From Nocardia flavorosea NBRC 108225 (GTDB lineage: Bacteria; Actinomycetota; Actinomycetes; Mycobacteriales; Mycobacteriaceae), in contig NZ_BDCG01000023.1 in NCBI RefSeq assembly GCF_001613385.1, forward strand, positions 156,246 to 220,245: 64,000 bases of DNA, given 5' to 3'. Both the position numbers and the translations under genes were made by a program. The notes below the pieces were generated by a model. The model did not search any database and had not been told where the DNA came from. It worked only from the letters and a program-made list of their open reading frames with translations. Positions 60,324 to 64,000 of the stretch are shown in pieces (position 1 is the first letter of the stretch; each line of letters starts with the position of its first letter).

Positions 60324-62393
60324 ATGGCACCGGATTTCTATCGGGCGCTGACCGACCCGCGGACTGTTGCCATCGTCGGTGCCTCCAACACACCGGGAAA
60401 GACGACCGCACGACCACTCGGTTACCTCCGGGAACACGGCTGGGACGGCGAGGTCTACCCGGTGAACCCCACCCGCGAAACGGTGCTGGGCGAGCGGGCC
60501 TGGCCGAGCCTGAGCGCTCTGCCCACCATCCCCGACCACGTCCTGATCCTGACCGGCGCCGATGCCGCCGTAGCGGCGGTCCGCGAATGCGCGGAACTCG
60601 GAGTGCCGGTCGCGACCGTGATCGCCGACGGATTCCTGCCCACCGATGCCGACGGCAGGCGGCGCCGCACCGAACTCGCGCAGATCGTCGCCGGTTCCTC
60701 GTTGCGGCTGCTCGGACCGAGCAGCCTCGGTATCGCCAACCTGCCGCGCCGGATGGCATTGACCGGCAACGCGGCCTTCGCCGACGACTCGCTGCCCAGC
60801 GGTGACATCTTCGTGGCCTCGCAGTCGGGCAGCGCCCTCGGCGCACTGCTGTCGCGGGGTGCGGAGATGGGGCTCGGCTTCGCGTCGATGGTCTCGACCG
60901 GTAACGAGCTGGACCTCTCGCTGGGCGAGATCTGCCGCAGCGCCGTCGACGACCCACAGGTCGCCGGCTTCGCATTGTTCCTGGAAAACCTCACCCACGC
61001 CGAAGATCTCGCCGACTTCGCCCGGCTGGCCGCCGAACGCGGTAAACCGGTCGTCGCCTACAAACTCGGGCGGTCGGATGCCGGCGCCCGGTTGTCGGTA
61101 TCGCATACCGGTGCCCTGGCCGGCGACGATACGGTGGCCGAAGCATTCCTCACCTCCCTCGGCATCGCCCGCGTGCGGACATTCGAGGCGCTGCTCGAAT
61201 CCCAGCACCTGGCCCGGCGGATTCCAGTGGCCGATACGCCGGCGCGCCCACGGGTTGGGGTCGTATCGACGACCGGCGGGGGTGGCGCGATGATCGTCGA
61301 CGCCCTGGCCGACCGCGGCGCTATCCTCACCGGGCCGTCCGCCGAAACCGCGGCGCGCCTGGCCGATCTCGGGGTGCATACCCACGGCGGTGCGCTCATC
61401 GACCTCACCCTCGCCGGAACCAAGTACGCCACGATCAAGGCCGTCCTCGAAGTACTGCTCGACGCACCGGAATTCGATGCCGTGGTGGCCGTCCCCGGAA
61501 GTTCGGCGCGATTCACCCCGGAGGTCAGCGTGGCGCCGATCATCGAATGCGCCGACCGCGGTACACCGCTGGCCGCCTTCGTGGTCCCCGCGGCGCCCGA
61601 CGCTCTCGCGATGCTGCGGGCCAAGGGAGTCAGCGCATTTCGCACCCCGGAGTCGTGCGCGGATGCCATCGCGGCCACCTTCGCGCGGCACGCGCCGGTC
61701 CGCACGCCGGTCGCTGTGCCGCCGGCGGGAGTTGAGCCGATGCCGTTGGACGAGAACGATTCCTACGCTCTACTCGAGGAGTTGGGGGTGGAGGTCGCCC
61801 CGCGCGAGGTGGTCCGGCTCGACGACCTGCCCGCGGAGCTGCCCATCCCCGGCCCCGTCGCGGTGAAACTGCTCGACGCCACAGTGGCGCACAAATCGGA
61901 ACTCGGTGGTGTGGTGCTCGGTGTCGAAGACGCTCCCGGGCTCGCCGCAGCGGCCACCCGGATCCGTGAAACGGCCGAGCAGCGCCGGCCGGGCCTGACA
62001 GTGGACCGGGTCCTCGTGCAACAGATGACCAGCGGAGTCGCCGAAGCCCTTATCGGTTTCCGGCGCGACCCCGATGTCGGCCCGGTGGTTCTGGTCGCTG
62101 CCGGCGGTGTGCTCACCGAGCTGTATCGCGACAGCGCCGTGCGGCCGGCACCGGTCGATCCCGCGACGGCCCGCGCGATGATCGATGAGGTCATCGCGTT
62201 CCGCGCTGTCGCCGGCTACCGCGGCCTGCCGCGGGGCGACCTGGACGCATTGGCGCACGCGGTGAGTGCGGTCTCCCAGCTCGCGCTACGGCACCCGGTC
62301 GTGGCCGAGGCCGAGCTGAACCCCGTCTTGATCCGCGCCGACGGTGTCGTCGCGGTCGACGCGGTGGCCTCGTACTATCCGGAGGAGCGGTGA
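60324..62393 (+). CDS. acyl-CoA synthetase (NDP-forming) family protein
   Basis: 689-aa fused alpha-beta acyl-CoA synthetase (ADP/GDP-forming): CoA-binding VAIVGASNTPGKT, ligase-CoA domain with the phospho-His261 in SVSHTGALAGD, GSGGGGAMI-like (STTGGGGAMIVD) P-loop, and the C-terminal ATP-grasp part (VAVKLLDATVAHKSELGGVVLGV, LVQQMTSGVAEALIG). It activates acids, or conversely makes ATP from an acyl-CoA. Four bases after the dehydrogenase gene; it overlaps the MmgE gene by 1 base. Confidence 0.92.
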   Translation: MAPDFYRALTDPRTVAIVGASNTPGKTTARPLGYLREHGWDGEVYPVNPTRETVLGERAWPSLSALPTIPDHVLILTGADAAVAAVRECAELGVPVATVIADGFLPTDADGRRRRTELAQIVAGSSLRLLGPSSLGIANLPRRMALTGNAAFADDSLPSGDIFVASQSGSALGALLSRGAEMGLGFASMVSTGNELDLSLGEICRSAVDDPQVAGFALFLENLTHAEDLADFARLAAERGKPVVAYKLGRSDAGARLSVSHTGALAGDDTVAEAFLTSLGIARVRTFEALLESQHLARRIPVADTPARPRVGVVSTTGGGGAMIVDALADRGAILTGPSAETAARLADLGVHTHGGALIDLTLAGTKYATIKAVLEVLLDAPEFDAVVAVPGSSARFTPEVSVAPIIECADRGTPLAAFVVPAAPDALAMLRAKGVSAFRTPESCADAIAATFARHAPVRTPVAVPPAGVEPMPLDENDSYALLEELGVEVAPREVVRLDDLPAELPIPGPVAVKLLDATVAHKSELGGVVLGVEDAPGLAAAATRIRETAEQRRPGLTVDRVLVQQMTSGVAEALIGFRRDPDVGPVVLVAAGGVLTELYRDSAVRPAPVDPATARAMIDEVIAFRAVAGYRGLPRGDLDALAHAVSAVSQLALRHPVVAEAELNPVLIRADGVVAVDAVASYYPEER

Positions 62394-63718
62394 TGGCGGC
62401 TACCGGAGTGGTCGAGGCCCTGGCCGGTCAGGCGGTCGCGCACCGGGCGCGGATGGCGGAACCGGATGTACAACGCTGGGCGCGAAGGGTATTCGTGGAC
62501 TGGCTCGGAGTGGCACTGGGCGGCTCCACGGGTCTGCCGGCCCGGGCGTTGCTCGCGGGACTCGTACCGGCGGCAGGGCCGAGCCGCGTCATCGGCAGCA
62601 CCGAGCGAGTGGCCCCGTCGGTGGCGGCGATGGTGAACGGTGCCGCGGCCCACACCCAAGAACTCGACGATATCTACGCGCCCGGGCTGTATCACCCCGG
62701 TGCGCCGACCGTGGCCGCGGCGCTGGCGGTTGCCGATCGGCTCGATACGAGTGTCGGGCGGATGTTGCGGGCGATCGCCGTCGGTTACGAAATCGGATGC
62801 CGGGTCGCGACCGACCTCGGCCCCGCCCATTACGCGCACTGGCATACGACCGGCACCGCGGGAGCCCTCGGCGCGGCGGCCGCCGTGGCCGACCTGCACG
62901 ATGCGGACATTCCTACCTTCGCGAACGCGATATCGCTGGCAGCGACGATGTGTGGTGGCCTCCAGCAGACGTTCCGCAGCGACGCCGCGGGCAAACCGCT
63001 GCACGCCGGGGCCGCCGCCCAGGCCGGAGTGGCCGCCGCGGCCGCCGCTGTCGGCGGGCTGACCGGGGCACTCGACGTGCTGGAGGGCCCCGCCGGACTG
63101 GCCGTCGCAACCGGCACCGATACACAGTGGCAGTCTTCTCTCGCGGAGTGGGACGAGCAGCCGGCCGTCGCGCGCATCACCGTCAAGCCGTATCAGTGTT
63201 GCGGTCACGCATTCGCGCCGATCGACGCGGCGCTGTCGCTGCGGGACCGGGTCCGGGGGGCCGCGGTGGACGAGATCCTGGTCGAGACCTATTCCGCGGC
63301 GGTCGCGGTGGCGGGTATCGCCGAACCGGTCAGCCTGGCCGAACGGCGGTTCAGTATCGCGCACCTGGTATCCGCCGCGCTCACCCACGACCCGGCGCAA
63401 CCCTTCGACCCGGGCGTCGAACCCGACGCGGAGTTGCGCACGCTGACGCGCCGTGTCCGCCTGGTGGTGGATCGCGGGTTCGACGAACGGTTCCCGTCCC
63501 GGCGTGGTGCGCGGGTGACCGTCTCGGTGAACGGCGACCGGTACAGCGCCGAGGTACCGGACCGCTCCGGAAGTCCGGAGAAGCCTCTCGACGACGAGCA
63601 GCTGGCGGCGAAGTTCGTGACGGCCAGCGGTCGTGGGGCCGGGTCGGCCAGGGAACTGCTGGCCCGGCTCGCCGCGACGGATCCCGGTCGGCCGGTACGC
63701 ACCCTCGACCTCGGCTGA
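62393..63718 (+). CDS. MmgE/PrpD family protein
   Basis: 441-aa all-helical/small-domain protein of the 2-methylcitrate dehydratase (PrpD), aconitate decarboxylase (Cad) and iminodisuccinate epimerase superfamily: FVDWLGVALGGS, ELDDIYAPGLYHPGAPTVAA, GTAGALGAAAAVA, and KPYQCCGHAFAPID. The HPGAP and KPYxCCGHxxxxID blocks line the active site. A dehydratase or decarboxylase acting on a branched di- or tricarboxylate is likely. ATG 62393 is preferred over GTG 62390 because GGAGGAG (62381-62387) is well placed. Last gene of the operon. Confidence 0.9.
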   Translation: MAATGVVEALAGQAVAHRARMAEPDVQRWARRVFVDWLGVALGGSTGLPARALLAGLVPAAGPSRVIGSTERVAPSVAAMVNGAAAHTQELDDIYAPGLYHPGAPTVAAALAVADRLDTSVGRMLRAIAVGYEIGCRVATDLGPAHYAHWHTTGTAGALGAAAAVADLHDADIPTFANAISLAATMCGGLQQTFRSDAAGKPLHAGAAAQAGVAAAAAAVGGLTGALDVLEGPAGLAVATGTDTQWQSSLAEWDEQPAVARITVKPYQCCGHAFAPIDAALSLRDRVRGAAVDEILVETYSAAVAVAGIAEPVSLAERRFSIAHLVSAALTHDPAQPFDPGVEPDAELRTLTRRVRLVVDRGFDERFPSRRGARVTVSVNGDRYSAEVPDRSGSPEKPLDDEQLAAKFVTASGRGAGSARELLARLAATDPGRPVRTLDLG

Positions 63719-64000
63719 TCGCGCAGAGGCGATACCTCCACCGGGGCGTTGGCGTGCAAACGAGAGTGCGGCCTGCGCCTACAGCTGACATGATCCCTGG
63801 TTCGGCCAGGTGGACCCACCACAAGGGATCCAGTCTGTGTGGCAGTGCGCGCCGGTCCACCTGCTTCTTGGTCGACCACCTGGCGTAGCGCGGTCCGGGA
63901 CAACGCCGCCTGCGGTTCTTGCCGCTTCCAGGCCAGAGTCCGGGGATCTCCTCATTCGGCATGGGGATCGCTCAGGGTTTGTCTCGGCGTTCAGGCAGCG
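63719..64000. other. right-edge non-coding or degenerate region
   Basis: No gene is supported. A leftward reading contains a coding-looking stretch (RWSTKKQVDRRALPHRLD, about 63880-63827) that runs antisense into the MmgE gene and has no ribosome site. It could be an eroded gene or mobile-element remnant; the window ends before this can be judged. Confidence 0.3.

Noticed and set aside
59868..61691. Long antisense frame across the acyl-CoA dehydrogenase and NDP-forming synthetase genes
   Set aside because: Shadow of two well-supported sense genes; its translation is low-complexity Arg/Gly-rich.
63719..64000. Insertion-sequence end or transposase remnant at the right edge
   Set aside because: No inverted-repeat terminus or transposase motif is visible; the coding-looking stretch is too short to assign.
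1..64000. tRNA, rRNA or CRISPR array
   Set aside because: No cloverleaf, ribosomal RNA segment or regularly spaced repeat array was seen on either strand.

Overview
The window is very GC-rich actinobacterial DNA. The left 20.7 kb has the gene content and order of the mycolata core (compare Mycobacterium tuberculosis Rv1822-Rv1837c): CDP-alcohol phosphatidyltransferase, gcvH, garA, MerR regulator ftsR, bifunctional nuclease, second MerR regulator, glycine riboswitch with gcvP, a VWA protein and glcB. Together with a carboxylic acid reductase, a mycofactocin-type dehydrogenase and F420-type LLM oxidoreductases this points to Nocardia or a close relative (Rhodococcus, Gordonia). The genus is inference.

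Region 1 (1-20.8 kb) is mostly housekeeping. Three leftward genes (PAP2 phosphatase, NERD-domain protein, DUF2252 protein) lead into the rightward glycine-cleavage/GarA block. GarA is the FHA switch that links Ser/Thr kinases to central carbon and nitrogen metabolism, and a tandem glycine riboswitch sits in front of gcvP. A DctA-type dicarboxylate carrier then diverges from a DcuS/CitA-type sensor kinase and its response regulator. A VWA lipoprotein-like protein, a WhiB regulator, an HNH endonuclease and malate synthase G complete the region. C4-dicarboxylate uptake, glyoxylate/malate metabolism and glycine cleavage therefore lie together.

Region 2 (20.8-21.6 kb) has no recognisable gene. It holds a strong terminator and a 12-bp tandem repeat and marks the change from core to accessory DNA.

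Region 3 (21.6-63.7 kb) is a roughly 42-kb catabolic island built almost wholly of CoA-thioester and redox enzymes: four SDRs, four crotonases, three MaoC/hotdog hydratases, two family III CoA-transferases, three acyl-CoA dehydrogenases, two LLM oxidoreductases, two thioesterases, two alpha/beta hydrolases, an amidohydrolase, aldehyde and beta-hydroxyacid dehydrogenases, an NDP-forming acyl-CoA synthetase, an MmgE/PrpD protein, a carboxylic acid reductase with an alcohol dehydrogenase, and one MFS transporter. Genes are packed into operons with 1-4 bp overlaps. These operons diverge from short AT-rich intergenic islands that carry inverted repeats, which look like shared operators, yet no classical regulator gene lies inside the island. 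The growth substrate cannot be read from sequence; a branched or alicyclic acid or terpenoid broken down through CoA esters is a reasonable guess.

The most unusual unit is the leftward operon at 26144-23359. It encodes a protein joining a NifU-like CxxC domain to a UGSC-family (selenoprotein-type) CGSC domain, a partner protein of unknown function one base downstream, and a mycofactocin-type SDR. Its promoter looks leaderless and operator-embedded. No tRNA, rRNA, CRISPR array or complete insertion sequence was seen.
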